Assembly (NCBI GenBank): GCA_015075365.1
Contig: JABTUN010000001.1
Location: 1,922,001 to 1,986,000 of the forward strand
From: Verrucomicrobiaceae bacterium
GTDB lineage: Bacteria; Verrucomicrobiota; Verrucomicrobiia; Verrucomicrobiales; Verrucomicrobiaceae
Direction of reading: 5' to 3'
DNA: 64,000 bases
Position numbers and translations under genes: made by a program. Shown piece by piece: positions 17,845-25,897 of the stretch. The notes beneath the pieces were generated by a model that saw nothing but the letters and a program-made list of their open reading frames with translations, was not told the DNA's origin and searched no databases. Position 1 is the first letter of the stretch. The number at the start of each line of letters is the position of its first letter.

Positions 17845-17857
17845 GGAGAAGTGGAGT
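17834..17857. repeat. Short repeat at the aquaporin/arsC junction
   Basis: The plus-strand 15-mer ATGGAGAAGTGGAGT (17843-17857) is identical to 38947-38961. On the minus strand CTCCATGACTCCACC matches the element before hemC (about 40136-40150). It carries both the aquaporin stop codon and the arsC start codon. Confidence 0.5.
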
Positions 17858-18521
17858 GTTGATGAGAAGCACCGCAGCAGCCGGACTCGCTGACGCCGAG
17901 ACAGCACGGCACAGCGATCAACGCGCCGAGCACCGTCGCCGTGAGATAGATCCACAGATGCTCGATGTGGCCGGACACGAGCGCGGGGGCGAGGGAGCGA
18001 GCGGGATTCATCGAGGCACCGCAGATCGGGCCGGCAAACATCGCTTCCAGCGCGATGATGCCGCCGATGGCGATGCCCGCGGTGATGCCTTTCTCCTTCG
18101 AGCCGGTCGAGACACGCAGAATGGCCAGCATGAGGATGGCGGTGAGGATGAGCTCCAGCACGAAGCTCTGCATGGCGGAGCCGCTGGGAAGCGTCGCGCC
18201 GAGTTTTTCGTGCGTGGGGAACAAAAGTCGAAGCACACCGCTCGCGGCGAGGGCACCGGCGATTTGGGTCATGACATAGCCGGGAACGTCTTTCCACGCG
18301 AAACGGCCCGCGACGGCAAAACCGAGCGTGACAGCCGGATTGAGATGCGCGCCGCTGACATCGCCGAACGTGTAGATCATCGCCATGACGACGAGGCCGA
18401 AGGTGAGCGCGATGCCTGCGTGACCGATCACGCCTGCGCTTACGTCATTGATGACGATGGCTCCGGTGCCCGCGAAGACGAGCGTGAAGGTGCCGAGGAA
18501 TTCGGAGAGAAGCTTGTTCAT
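17841..18521 (-). CDS. MIP-family channel (aquaporin/aquaglyceroporin) of the ars operon
   Basis: 226-aa inner-membrane channel with six predicted helices and both NPA boxes: 'HLNPAVT' (residues about 59-65) and 'GASMNPARS' (about 178-186). It sits between arsR/DUF6428 and arsC and overlaps arsC by 4 nt. In Sinorhizobium an aquaglyceroporin (AqpS) replaces the pump and lets arsenite made by ArsC leave down its gradient; the same role is inferred here. The C-terminus is rich in Cys/His ([15 protein letters not shown]). Base composition is like that of its neighbours. Confidence 0.9.
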   Translation of the reverse strand: MNKLLSEFLGTFTLVFAGTGAIVINDVSAGVIGHAGIALTFGLVVMAMIYTFGDVSGAHLNPAVTLGFAVAGRFAWKDVPGYVMTQIAGALAASGVLRLLFPTHEKLGATLPSGSAMQSFVLELILTAILMLAILRVSTGSKEKGITAGIAIGGIIALEAMFAGPICGASMNPARSLAPALVSGHIEHLWIYLTATVLGALIAVPCCLGVSESGCCGASHQHSTSP

Positions 18522-18524
18522 GGC

Positions 18525-19010
18525 TCAGCAGCATTTGGAACCCGGCGTGCAGCAGGTCTGCGGCACGCTTTTCGGCTCGGGTGTCGTGCAGCATTCGCCC
18601 GGCAGACAAATGCCGCGGGCGAGGCAGTCGGTGTGCTTCCAGCCGCAGCGGAAGGCGAGCGCGCCGTCGATGGTCTCGGCGCTTTCGATGGGGAACTGGG
18701 CCACGACGCCATCTTCGTATTCGATTTCGATGGGGAGTTCGTGATGAGGCAGTACATCGCCGGCTTTGTCGAAGATGGCGGCCAGTTTGCCAGCGACGAG
18801 GCGATGATCGACGTCGTCGTGCACCCAGGTTTGCAGCAAACACGTCTCCAGCGTGCGACGCGTGCCGCCGCAGTCGATGAAGCGCTTCGTGACGTGGCCG
18901 ACCTCGGTGATGTGAAAGTGGGCGGGGATCAATCCGCCGTCCGGCAGCACGAAGGCGAGCGGTTTGTCGGCGTGGGAGCGGAGTTGGGTGAGGAATTCAG
19001 CGATGGTCAT
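18525..19010 (-). CDS. DUF6428 family protein, Cys-rich C-terminus
   Basis: 161-aa cytosolic protein of a family commonly found beside arsR. The core is 'PDGGLIPAHFHITEVGHVTKRFIDCGGTRR'. The last 40 residues carry many cysteines (ARGICLPGECCTTPEP..., TCCTPGSKCC), suggesting binding of thiophilic As(III). It lies 3 nt after the aquaporin start on the upstream side and 6 nt from arsR, so it is part of the arsR operon. The function is unproven; a metalloid buffer or sensor is a guess. Confidence 0.8.
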   Translation of the reverse strand: MTIAEFLTQLRSHADKPLAFVLPDGGLIPAHFHITEVGHVTKRFIDCGGTRRTLETCLLQTWVHDDVDHRLVAGKLAAIFDKAGDVLPHHELPIEIEYEDGVVAQFPIESAETIDGALAFRCGWKHTDCLARGICLPGECCTTPEPKSVPQTCCTPGSKCC

Positions 19011-19016
19011 GGGAAA

Positions 19017-19325
19017 TCAGCAGCAGGTGGTTTTTTTGCCGCCGCAGGCCAGCCGGTCCACGCAGCGGAGGAAGTCGCCGAGGCAGTCGCAGGCGAGCGA
19101 GTAGTAGATGTTGAGGCCGCGCTTCTCGCAGTTCAGCACGCCGGCCTCGCGCATGAGCGTGAGATGTTTGGAAACCGTGGACATGTCCGCGCCGACGAGG
19201 TCCTTCAGGTCGCACACGCACATTTCGCCCTTCATGAGCGACTCCGCGATCAGCAGGCGCGACGGATGCCCCAGCGCCTTGATCACAGCGGCACGGTCTT
19301 CGAGCTTTTTCTTGGTGGCGGGCAT
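19017..19325 (-). CDS. arsR: ArsR/SmtB-family arsenical repressor
   Basis: 102-aa winged-helix repressor. 'LGHPSRLLIAESLMKGEMCVCDL' has the paired cysteines used by ArsR for As(III). 'MSTVSKHLTLMREAGVL' is the recognition helix and 'RGLNIYYSL' the wing. The C-terminus ends in TTCC. It is the first gene of arsR-DUF6428-aqp-arsC. A palindrome covering its promoter begins 2 nt upstream of the start codon, so it is almost certainly autoregulated. Confidence 0.95.
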   Translation of the reverse strand: MPATKKKLEDRAAVIKALGHPSRLLIAESLMKGEMCVCDLKDLVGADMSTVSKHLTLMREAGVLNCEKRGLNIYYSLACDCLGDFLRCVDRLACGGKKTTCC

Positions 19326-19326
19326 C

Positions 19327-19362
19327 TATTTGGCCTTTTAGCCAAATATGAAACCCTGGCAA
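19327..19362 (-). promoter_or_regulatory. arsR promoter with ArsR operator palindrome
   Basis: Perfect inverted repeat TATTTGGC-N6-GCCAAATA (19327-19348). On the minus strand the 6-nt loop is TAAAAG (19340-19335), an ideal -10 box, lying 16 nt from TTGCCA (19362-19357) as -35. Repressor binding to the arms would hide the -10 box directly. Confidence 0.8.
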
Positions 19363-19380
19363 ACAGTTTGTCGCCAGCCT

Positions 19381-19944
19381 TCATGAACCGCATTCCGCGC
19401 AGGCGGCCTTTTTGCGTGGTTCGCAGTCCATGATGCCGCCACGGCGGTCAAACTCGAAGCGGCAGCACTCCAGCAGCATGGCCTTCAGCATGGCGCGGCC
19501 GCGCTGCACGCGTGATTTGGCCCCGGAGAGGCTGATGCCGAGGCGGGTGGCGAGCTCCTGCTGCGTCAGGCCTTCCAATTCGGTGAGCTGGATGGCCTGC
19601 CGATACGGCTCCGGCAGCTCGGTGATCATGCGGCGGAAGGCGGCGAGCAGTCCAGCCTTTTCCGCCTCGTCGGCGGTGTTTTCGCCCGGCTGAGGCAGGT
19701 CCTCGCTCAGTTCCTCGGCTGGGCGTTGGGCGCGGAAATGATCGACGATGGCATGGCGGGCGATTTGATGCACCCAGGCCTCGATCTTCTCCGCACCGCG
19801 CAGGGTGCCGAGGCGCTGCTGAATTTTGACGAAGACGTTTTGCAGGATGTCCTCCGCGCTGGCGTCATTCGCCACCCGCGCGCGGATGAAATGACGCAGG
19901 CGGGTGGCAAACTGGGCCCAGATGGCTTCGAGGGTGAGGGTCAT
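19381..19944 (-). CDS. sigZ: SigZ-like ECF sigma factor in the ars cluster
   Basis: 187-aa RNA polymerase sigma factor. Region 2 is 'IRARVANDASAEDILQNVFVKIQQRL...KIEAWVHQIARHAIVDHFR' and region 4 'LPEPYRQAIQLTELEGLTQQELATRLGISLSGAKSRVQRGR'. The C-terminal 'CCRFEFDRRGGIMDCEP...CAECGS' is the Cys-rich tail typical of SigZ. The start at 19944 overlaps the arsM stop by 4 nt, so it is co-transcribed with arsM. It may activate detoxification or redox genes when its cysteines sense metalloid; this is inference. Confidence 0.85.
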   Translation of the reverse strand: MTLTLEAIWAQFATRLRHFIRARVANDASAEDILQNVFVKIQQRLGTLRGAEKIEAWVHQIARHAIVDHFRAQRPAEELSEDLPQPGENTADEAEKAGLLAAFRRMITELPEPYRQAIQLTELEGLTQQELATRLGISLSGAKSRVQRGRAMLKAMLLECCRFEFDRRGGIMDCEPRKKAACAECGS

Positions 19945-20762
19945 GCGCGGAGCGGTTTGACGGCTTCGATGGTGGCGGAGGCAAAGAGATCCTCCAAGCC
20001 CTTTCCGGGGAACCATTCCTGGATCACCGCGCGGCTCTCCGGCTTGGGTGTGACGCGGATTTCGGTGAAGCCAGCGTCACGCAGCAACGTCTCGACCTCG
20101 TTGACCAGCGCGGCACCGGAGGCGCAGGCGGCGTGGAGTTGCACATCCTCCCGCAGCGCCTGTGGCACGGGTTGCAGCGCCACGACATCGGAGATGGCGA
20201 GCCTGCCGCCGGGCTTCAGCACGCGGAAAGCCTCCGCAAACACACGCGCCTTGTCCGGCGAGAGATTGATGACGCAGTTGGAAAGGATCACATCGACGCT
20301 GGCATCGGCCACGGGCAGATTTTCGATCTCACCGAGGCGGAATTCCACCTTCGTGAGGCCGGTCGTGGCGGCATTGGCACGCGCTTTGGAGATCATCTCC
20401 GGCGTCATGTCCACGCCGATGACCTTTCCCTCCCCGCCCACGGCACGCGCGGCGAGAAAGGCGTCAAAGCCCGCGCCGCTGCCGAGATCGAGCACGGTCT
20501 GGCCCGGTTTCAAGCCGGCGATGGCATGCGGATTGCCGCAGCCGAGGCCGAGGTTCGCGCCCTCGGGCACGGCGGAGGTTTGCGTGGCGTCGTAGCCCAG
20601 GCGATGCGCGAGTTCTTCAGCGCTGCCGGCGCCGGGCGTGCAGCAGGTCGGCGCACAGCCGCAGGCGCGTGGTTCACTGGCGACGCGGCCGTAATGCTGG
20701 CGAACGTTCTGGCGCACGCGATCGTGGCCGAGGGTGGTTTCCGGAGGTGTGAGTGTTTTCAT
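19941..20762 (-). CDS. arsM: Arsenite S-adenosylmethionine methyltransferase
   Basis: 273-aa cytosolic SAM-dependent enzyme that methylates As(III) to volatile or less toxic forms. 'VLDLGSGAGFDAFLAARAVG' is SAM motif I (residues about 80-99). The three arsenic-ligand cysteine regions are present: 'CGCAPTCC' near the N-terminus, 'ILSNCVINL' and 'HAACASGA'. ATG at 20762 (MKTLTPPETT) gives the usual length; the longer ORF start lacks support. It is transcribed with sigZ and divergently from arsD-arsA. The 140-nt gap between holds an ArsR operator copy. Confidence 0.95.
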   Translation of the reverse strand: MKTLTPPETTLGHDRVRQNVRQHYGRVASEPRACGCAPTCCTPGAGSAEELAHRLGYDATQTSAVPEGANLGLGCGNPHAIAGLKPGQTVLDLGSGAGFDAFLAARAVGGEGKVIGVDMTPEMISKARANAATTGLTKVEFRLGEIENLPVADASVDVILSNCVINLSPDKARVFAEAFRVLKPGGRLAISDVVALQPVPQALREDVQLHAACASGAALVNEVETLLRDAGFTEIRVTPKPESRAVIQEWFPGKGLEDLFASATIEAVKPLRA

Positions 20763-20904
20763 GAGTGGTGTCTGGTTTCGGGTTTTTGCCACTGGCGTGA
20801 TGCCGCGTGGTTTCAGCGGGGGAGACGGGCGGAGGCAAAAAAGGACGCAGACTTTTTTCACGGCCTGACCGGCGATTCGCAAGATAGGCTCAACCGACCG
20901 CCTT

Positions 20905-20926
20905 TACTTGGCTTTTTAGCCAAGTA
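20905..20926. promoter_or_regulatory. Second ArsR operator, upstream of arsD (and arsM)
   Basis: Perfect inverted repeat TACTTGGC-N6-GCCAAGTA with loop TTTTTA. It matches the arsR operator at 7 of 8 positions per arm with the same 6-nt spacing, and ends 10 nt before the arsD ATG at 20937. Because arsM starts divergently, one site may control both units. No clear -35 box was found on the plus strand. Confidence 0.75.
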
Positions 20927-20936
20927 GATGTCCGTC

Positions 20937-21266
20937 ATGAAAACAATCCAGGTCTTTGATCCTCCCATGTGCTGCTCCACCGGCATCTGCGGGCCCAACA
21001 TTGATCCCGATCTCGTGAACTTTGCCGCGATGCTCTCGCAACTCGCGAACATGGGCGTGAAAATTGAGCGCCAGAACCTCGGCCAGCAACCGATGGCCTT
21101 TGCGAAGCATCCGGTGGTGAAGGAGTTGCTGCAAAAAGAGGGCACCGGCGTGTTGCCGCTCATTTTTCTCGACGGCGCGATCTACCAGAAGGGACGCTAT
21201 CTGAATCACGACGAGCGCCCGGTCTTCTTCCGCGCCGCGCTGGGCCAGGAGGACCACGCGTCATGA
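20937..21266 (+). CDS. arsD: Arsenic metallochaperone / weak repressor
   Basis: 109-aa protein that hands As(III) to ArsA. Starting at 20937 (MKTIQVFDPPMCCSTGICG) the ligand cysteines fall at 12, 13 and 18, exactly as in the plasmid R773 ArsD, which supports this start over ATG at 20928. 'GVLPLIFLDGAIYQKGRYLNHDE' is the thioredoxin-like C-terminal part. It overlaps arsA by 4 nt. The palindromic operator sits immediately upstream. Confidence 0.95.
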   Translation: MKTIQVFDPPMCCSTGICGPNIDPDLVNFAAMLSQLANMGVKIERQNLGQQPMAFAKHPVVKELLQKEGTGVLPLIFLDGAIYQKGRYLNHDERPVFFRAALGQEDHAS

Positions 21267-23059
21267 CTCTGCCGTGCTACCAGCCGAATCCGGCCGCGAC
21301 GACGCGCTTCCTTTTTTTCACCGGCAAAGGCGGCGTGGGAAAAACATCACTTTCATGCGCCACGGCGCTGAAGCTCGCTGAATCGGGCAAACGCGTGCTG
21401 CTGGTGAGCACGGACCCGGCTTCCAATCTCGATGAGGTGCTCGAAACAAAACTCACGAACGCGCCCACGCTCATCGCGGGTGCGCCGGGCTTGGAGGCGC
21501 TGAACATCAATCCGGTCGAAGCCGCCGCGGCATATCGCGAGCGCTTGATCGGCCCGATGCGCGGCCTGCTTCCGGAGGCGGCGCTGCGCAGCATGGAGGA
21601 GCAGCTTTCCGGCTCGTGCACGGTCGAGATCGCGGCGTTTGACGAGTTCGCCGGGCTCATCGGCGATCCCGAGGCGGCGAAAGCCTACGACCATGTCATC
21701 TTCGACACCGCGCCCACCGGCCATACGTTGCGACTGATGAGTCTCGCAAATGCCTGGGACCAGTTTTTGGATCAAAACACCAGCGGCACCTCCTGTCTCG
21801 GCCCATTGGCCGGTTTGGAAAAACAACGCGTCATCTACGAGGCCACCGTGAACACGCTCGCCGATGCACACGCGACCACGCTCGTGCTCGTGAGCCGCCC
21901 ACAGCTTTTCGCACTGCACGAGGCCGAACGCACCTCAAAAGAGCTGCGAGCGCTCGGCGTGGCGAATCAATGCCTCGTCATCAATGGCTTCTTCGCGACG
22001 CCTTGCCCCACCGATCCCGCCGCGCAGGCCATGCAAAAGCGCGGTGAGGCCGCGCTGAGTGCCGTGCAGGCCTTCATCGATAGCATGCCGGCCTTCATTG
22101 TGCCTCTGCGCTCCATCAACATCCTCGGCATCGGCGGCGTGCGAGCCTTGCTGACTGAAGAAGACAGCAACGAGCCGCGCACTCATTTTGACGCATGGAC
22201 CGCGCCTCACATGCAAAGCCTCGCCAGTCTCGTTGATGAAATCGAGCGCCAAGGTCATGGTGTCATCATGACCATGGGCAAGGGAGGTGTCGGCAAAACA
22301 ACCGTTGCGGCGGCGATTGCCGTGTTGCTCGCGAAACGCGGCCATCGCGTGCATCTCAGCACCACCGATCCCGCGGCGCACATTGCGCAAACGCTCGCCG
22401 GGCAGGTGGAAGGCCTCACGACGAGCAAAATCGATCCCGCCGCCGAAACCGCCGCCTACACCGCCGAGGTGATGAGTCATCAAGGCGCGCAAATGGACGC
22501 TGCAGGCCGCGCTTTGCTCGAAGAAGACCTGCGCTCGCCCTGCACGGAGGAAATCGCCGTCTTCCGCGCCTTTGCTCGTGAAGTCGGACAAGGCACGACG
22601 CGCTTCGTCGTGCTCGATACCGCGCCCACCGGCCACACGCTGCTGCTGCTCGATGCCAGCGAGGCTTATCATCGCGAACTCGAGCGCCAGGCCCGCAGCA
22701 CGCAGCCGGAGGAGGTGCTGCATTTGCTCGAGCGCCTGCGCGATCCGGCCTTCACGCACATTTTGCTCGTCACCCTGCCCGAGGCCACGCCCGTGCACGA
22801 GGCCGCCGCGCTTCAGGACGATCTGCGCCGCGCCCACATCGAGCCGCATGCGTGGGTCATCAATCAAAGCCTGCTCCACAGCGGCTCCTGCGATCCCTTG
22901 CTGCAACGCCGCGAGCACGCCGAGCACCGCTACATCCAGGAAGTCGTCGAAAAACACGCCGTCCGCACCGCCTGGCTCCCCTGGCAGGCCGAAGAGCCCG
23001 TGGGACCGGAGGCGCTGGCCCGGTTGACTTCGACGAGCCTGCGCGCCGTTCTTGTTTGA
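21263..23059 (+). CDS. arsA: Arsenite-stimulated ATPase ArsA
   Basis: 598-aa two-domain cytosolic ATPase. Walker A motifs are 'FFTGKGGVGKTSL' (about residues 15-27) and 'MTMGKGGVGKTTV' (about 337-349). Each half has the DTAPTGHTLRLL signature. The three As(III) cysteines are conserved in 'LSGSCTVEIAAFDEF', 'GTSCLGPLAG' and 'LRSPCTEEIAVF'. ArsA normally docks on the ArsB pump, and sometimes on Acr3, but no pump gene exists in this cluster, so the membrane partner must be elsewhere or the cluster works with the aquaporin. The downstream 127 nt to the next ORF has no clear terminator. Confidence 0.96.
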   Translation: MTLPCYQPNPAATTRFLFFTGKGGVGKTSLSCATALKLAESGKRVLLVSTDPASNLDEVLETKLTNAPTLIAGAPGLEALNINPVEAAAAYRERLIGPMRGLLPEAALRSMEEQLSGSCTVEIAAFDEFAGLIGDPEAAKAYDHVIFDTAPTGHTLRLMSLANAWDQFLDQNTSGTSCLGPLAGLEKQRVIYEATVNTLADAHATTLVLVSRPQLFALHEAERTSKELRALGVANQCLVINGFFATPCPTDPAAQAMQKRGEAALSAVQAFIDSMPAFIVPLRSINILGIGGVRALLTEEDSNEPRTHFDAWTAPHMQSLASLVDEIERQGHGVIMTMGKGGVGKTTVAAAIAVLLAKRGHRVHLSTTDPAAHIAQTLAGQVEGLTTSKIDPAAETAAYTAEVMSHQGAQMDAAGRALLEEDLRSPCTEEIAVFRAFAREVGQGTTRFVVLDTAPTGHTLLLLDASEAYHRELERQARSTQPEEVLHLLERLRDPAFTHILLVTLPEATPVHEAAALQDDLRRAHIEPHAWVINQSLLHSGSCDPLLQRREHAEHRYIQEVVEKHAVRTAWLPWQAEEPVGPEALARLTSTSLRAVLV

Positions 23060-23186
23060 GCCATGGTTCGACTCAAACCACATCCCAAAGAGGCCTCCGA
23101 AGTCAATCTTCCGGCCCGATGTGCGCGATTTGCACCACCTCGTCAGCCGTCTTGCAACTTGTCCTTCCGCGACCACCTTCACCACC

Positions 23187-23408
23187 ATGCAGCTCCGACC
23201 TGTGGTCAACGTGGAGGAATTCATCGGCAAGATCGTGGGCCGCCGCGTGCCGCCTTCGGGTGCTGGCCTGCAAAAGACGCTGAACCAGGCCATGACGAGC
23301 CAGAAACGCGGCATCTGCTCGCGTGACGTGTACCGTTTCAAAACCGACCAGAAGGCGGATGCATGGATGACGAGAATGATGAACCGCTATCGCTCGGAGT
23401 CCGCCTAG
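23187..23408 (+). CDS. Small hypothetical protein, 73 aa
   Basis: Not recognised. It encodes MQLRPVVNVEEFIGKIVGRR..., continuing 'CSRDVYRFKTDQKADAWMTRMMNRY'; it is basic, mostly helical and soluble. The composition and the 'DVYRFKT...ADAWM' segment look like a genuine small cytosolic protein, possibly one half of a toxin-antitoxin-like module, but no partner is next to it. The longer frame from 23052 lies over the arsA end and is less likely. Confidence 0.45.
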   Translation: MQLRPVVNVEEFIGKIVGRRVPPSGAGLQKTLNQAMTSQKRGICSRDVYRFKTDQKADAWMTRMMNRYRSESA

Positions 23409-23627
23409 AAAAGTCTGCGCGAGCTCAATGGCCTCCCCCGACCCATTTCCTGCCGAACACTCGCTCTGCTCGGCTGGGTTGCGATGTGATCCATCGCCCC
23501 AGCAAACCCGCGTTGGTCAACGAATTGCCAGCGGTTTTACAAAGGCAGTTGCCCTGTGTTGCGACGGCTTTTGCTGAATTCATGCTTTTCCCTCTGTCGA
23601 AACTGCCGCATGCGTAAAGTTGAACCC

Positions 23628-25853
23628 ATGACCAACACGCCCGACAACGCCTGGATGCATGCCATCGAGTCCTTCCTGCTCGATGAGCCGGCGGTGGAGG
23701 CGATCCGGCTGAATCCGCAGTCGAAGAAGGTCGAGATGGCGACGCTGGGCCGCGTGGATGGCGAATTGCTGCAGGCGAAGCTGGCCGAGGTGCTGCGCAC
23801 GATTGATGCGAAGTGGCTGAAGGACGTGCCGGAGCACACGGCCATGTTTGACGTGAGCCAGACCGGCGGCGTGATGCAGATCGGCAAGCCCTCCTGCCCC
23901 ACCGCGCCGAAGTTTTGGAAGTGGCGCGAGTTTGAGTGGCCGGAGCCGGATGAGATCGAGCAGGCCAGCGAGAATGAGTGGCGCATGCTGGCCGTGCAGG
24001 CGGCGGTTTGCGGCGTGGCGCTCGTGGCAGGCTATCTGGTCGAAACGTTTGCCGATGTGCCCACATGGATGTCGCAGGCGTTGTTTGGTGTCTCGCTCAT
24101 TGCCGGAGGCTGGGATGCGGCGAAGGACGCGTGGGAAAACATTCGCGAAGGGCGGCTCGATGTGCATTTCCTCATGCTGGCCGTCGCGGCGGGCGCGGTG
24201 GCCATCGGCGCGTGGGAGGAGGGCGCGCTGCTGCTGTTCCTTTTCTCCACCAGCGGGGCGCTGGAGCATTTCGTGCTCTACCGCACGCACCGGGAGATCA
24301 ATGCGCTGACCAAGGCCGCGCCGAAGTTTGCGCATGTGCTGCTTGCCAACGGTCAAACCGAGGACCGCGATGTGCACGCACTGCGCATCGGCGATGTCAT
24401 CGTGGTGAAGCCTGACGAACTGTTCCCTGTCGATGGCACGGTGACCTCCGGGCTCACCGCGGCGGACGAATCGACGCTCACGGGCGAGGCGTTGCCGATC
24501 ACGAAGGAAACCGGCGCGGCCATTTTCGGCGGCACGCTCAATTTGTGGGGCCTCGTGCAGGTGCGCGTGGACAAACCGGCCACACAAAGCGCGCTGGCAA
24601 AGATCATCACGCTCATCCAGACCGCGCAGCACATGCGCGCGCCGAGCCAGCGCTTCACCGACCGCTTTGGCACGCGCTACACGATTCTGACGCTCAGCAT
24701 CGTCGCGATCATGTTTTTTGTCTGGTGGCTTGGATTCGGCATTTTGCCCTATGAGAACACCGCGGCGTCCAAGTCGGCGTTTTATCGCGCGATGACGCTG
24801 CTGGTTGTCATGAGCCCCTGCGCGCTCGTGTTGTCGATCCCGTCGGCGATTCTGGCCGCCATCGCGTGGGGGGCGAGGCACGGCGTGTTGTTCCGGGGCG
24901 GCGCGGCCATCGAAAAGCTGGCGGAGGTGGATGTGATCGCGATGGACAAAACAGGCACGCTGACCGAGGGCGAATTGAAGGTCAGCCAGATCGAATCCTT
25001 CCCCGCCGGCCGGGAAAACGATGTGCTGCGCATCGCCGTCAGTCTGGAGTCGAATTCCAATCATCCCATCGCCCGCGCCATCACGCGTCACGGGCAGGCA
25101 CAGGGCATCGTGGCTGAAAAACTGGCCGAGTTTCACTCCATCGCCGGTCAGGGCCTGCGCGGGCGCACGGAGGCCGGTCTGAGCTACGTCGGCCGGCGCG
25201 AGCTCGTCAAAGACAGCGCGCTCGGCGAGGCGCTCGCGGGCGTTCCGGATGCGCCGATGGGCTTCAGCGAGGTCTGGGTGCTGCACGAGCAGATCGTCGG
25301 CCGCATTTTGCTCAAAGACGAGGTGCGCCCCGGCAGCCGCGCGGTGCTGGAAAAACTCTCCGCGGACGGCGTGCGCACCGTGATGCTCACCGGCGACCGT
25401 CGTGCGGCCGCCACCGAGGTGGCGAAGCAGCTCGGCCTCAGCGAGGTCCGCGCCGGGCTGCATCCCGAGGACAAAGTGACTGTCATCCGTGAGCTCACTC
25501 AGCAGGGCCGCAAGGTCGCCATGGTCGGCGACGGGGTGAACGACGCGCCCAGCCTCGCCGCCGCCTACGTCAGCGTCGCCATGGGCGCGCGGGGCAGTGA
25601 TGCGGCGCTGGAGCAGAGCGATGTCGTGCTGATGCAGGACAAGATCGAAAAACTGCTCTCCGCCCGTCTCATCAGCCAGAAGGCACGGCGCATCATCCAG
25701 CAAAACATCGTCATCTCCCTCGGCAGCGTGATCGTGATGGCCGTGGCGTCGCTGTTTGGCATCGTGCCGCTCACGCTGGGCGTGCTGACCCACGAGGGCA
25801 GCACGGTGGTGGTGTGCCTGAACAGCCTCAGGTTGTTGTTTGAAAGGGAGTGA
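23628..25853 (+). CDS. P1B-4-type heavy-metal P-type ATPase
   Basis: 741-aa inner-membrane metal exporter. The transmembrane metal site is SPC ('MSPCALVLSIPSA', about residue 395) and the last helices carry 'LTHEGSTVVV' (about 721), the SPC/HEG(G)ST pair of subgroup P1B-4 (Co2+, Fe2+, Zn2+ exporters such as CoaT, CtpD, PfeT). The phosphorylation site is 'MDKTGTLTEG' (about 440), the actuator loop 'STLTGEALP', the nucleotide-binding His 'SNHPIARAI' and the hinge 'MVGDGVNDAPSL'. The N-terminal 110 residues resemble a metal-binding HMA fold but lack CxxC; 'KPSCPTAPKFWKW' follows instead. It lies next to the ars island. The metal cannot be fixed from sequence. ATG 23610 is an alternative start. 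Confidence 0.92.
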   Translation: MTNTPDNAWMHAIESFLLDEPAVEAIRLNPQSKKVEMATLGRVDGELLQAKLAEVLRTIDAKWLKDVPEHTAMFDVSQTGGVMQIGKPSCPTAPKFWKWREFEWPEPDEIEQASENEWRMLAVQAAVCGVALVAGYLVETFADVPTWMSQALFGVSLIAGGWDAAKDAWENIREGRLDVHFLMLAVAAGAVAIGAWEEGALLLFLFSTSGALEHFVLYRTHREINALTKAAPKFAHVLLANGQTEDRDVHALRIGDVIVVKPDELFPVDGTVTSGLTAADESTLTGEALPITKETGAAIFGGTLNLWGLVQVRVDKPATQSALAKIITLIQTAQHMRAPSQRFTDRFGTRYTILTLSIVAIMFFVWWLGFGILPYENTAASKSAFYRAMTLLVVMSPCALVLSIPSAILAAIAWGARHGVLFRGGAAIEKLAEVDVIAMDKTGTLTEGELKVSQIESFPAGRENDVLRIAVSLESNSNHPIARAITRHGQAQGIVAEKLAEFHSIAGQGLRGRTEAGLSYVGRRELVKDSALGEALAGVPDAPMGFSEVWVLHEQIVGRILLKDEVRPGSRAVLEKLSADGVRTVMLTGDRRAAATEVAKQLGLSEVRAGLHPEDKVTVIRELTQQGRKVAMVGDGVNDAPSLAAAYVSVAMGARGSDAALEQSDVVLMQDKIEKLLSARLISQKARRIIQQNIVISLGSVIVMAVASLFGIVPLTLGVLTHEGSTVVVCLNSLRLLFERE

Positions 25854-25856
25854 GAG

Positions 25857-25885
25857 TTGCGGGGCGTTCAAACCTTCGCTAGAAG
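25857..25885 (+). promoter_or_regulatory. pgsA promoter
   Basis: TTGCGG (25857-25862), 17 nt, TAGAAG (25880-25885), 12 nt before the pgsA ATG. It starts 4 nt after the ATPase stop. Confidence 0.45.
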
Positions 25886-25897
25886 CATCGCGCCCGC

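Noticed and set aside
17389..18297. arsC extended upstream by about 150 codons
   Set aside because: The extra part is the aquaporin gene read in another frame; the P-loop distance and overlap support ATG 17844.
23580..25871. 763-aa minus-strand ORF
   Set aside because: Antisense shadow of the P-type ATPase with His/Arg-rich composition typical of reversed high-GC codons.
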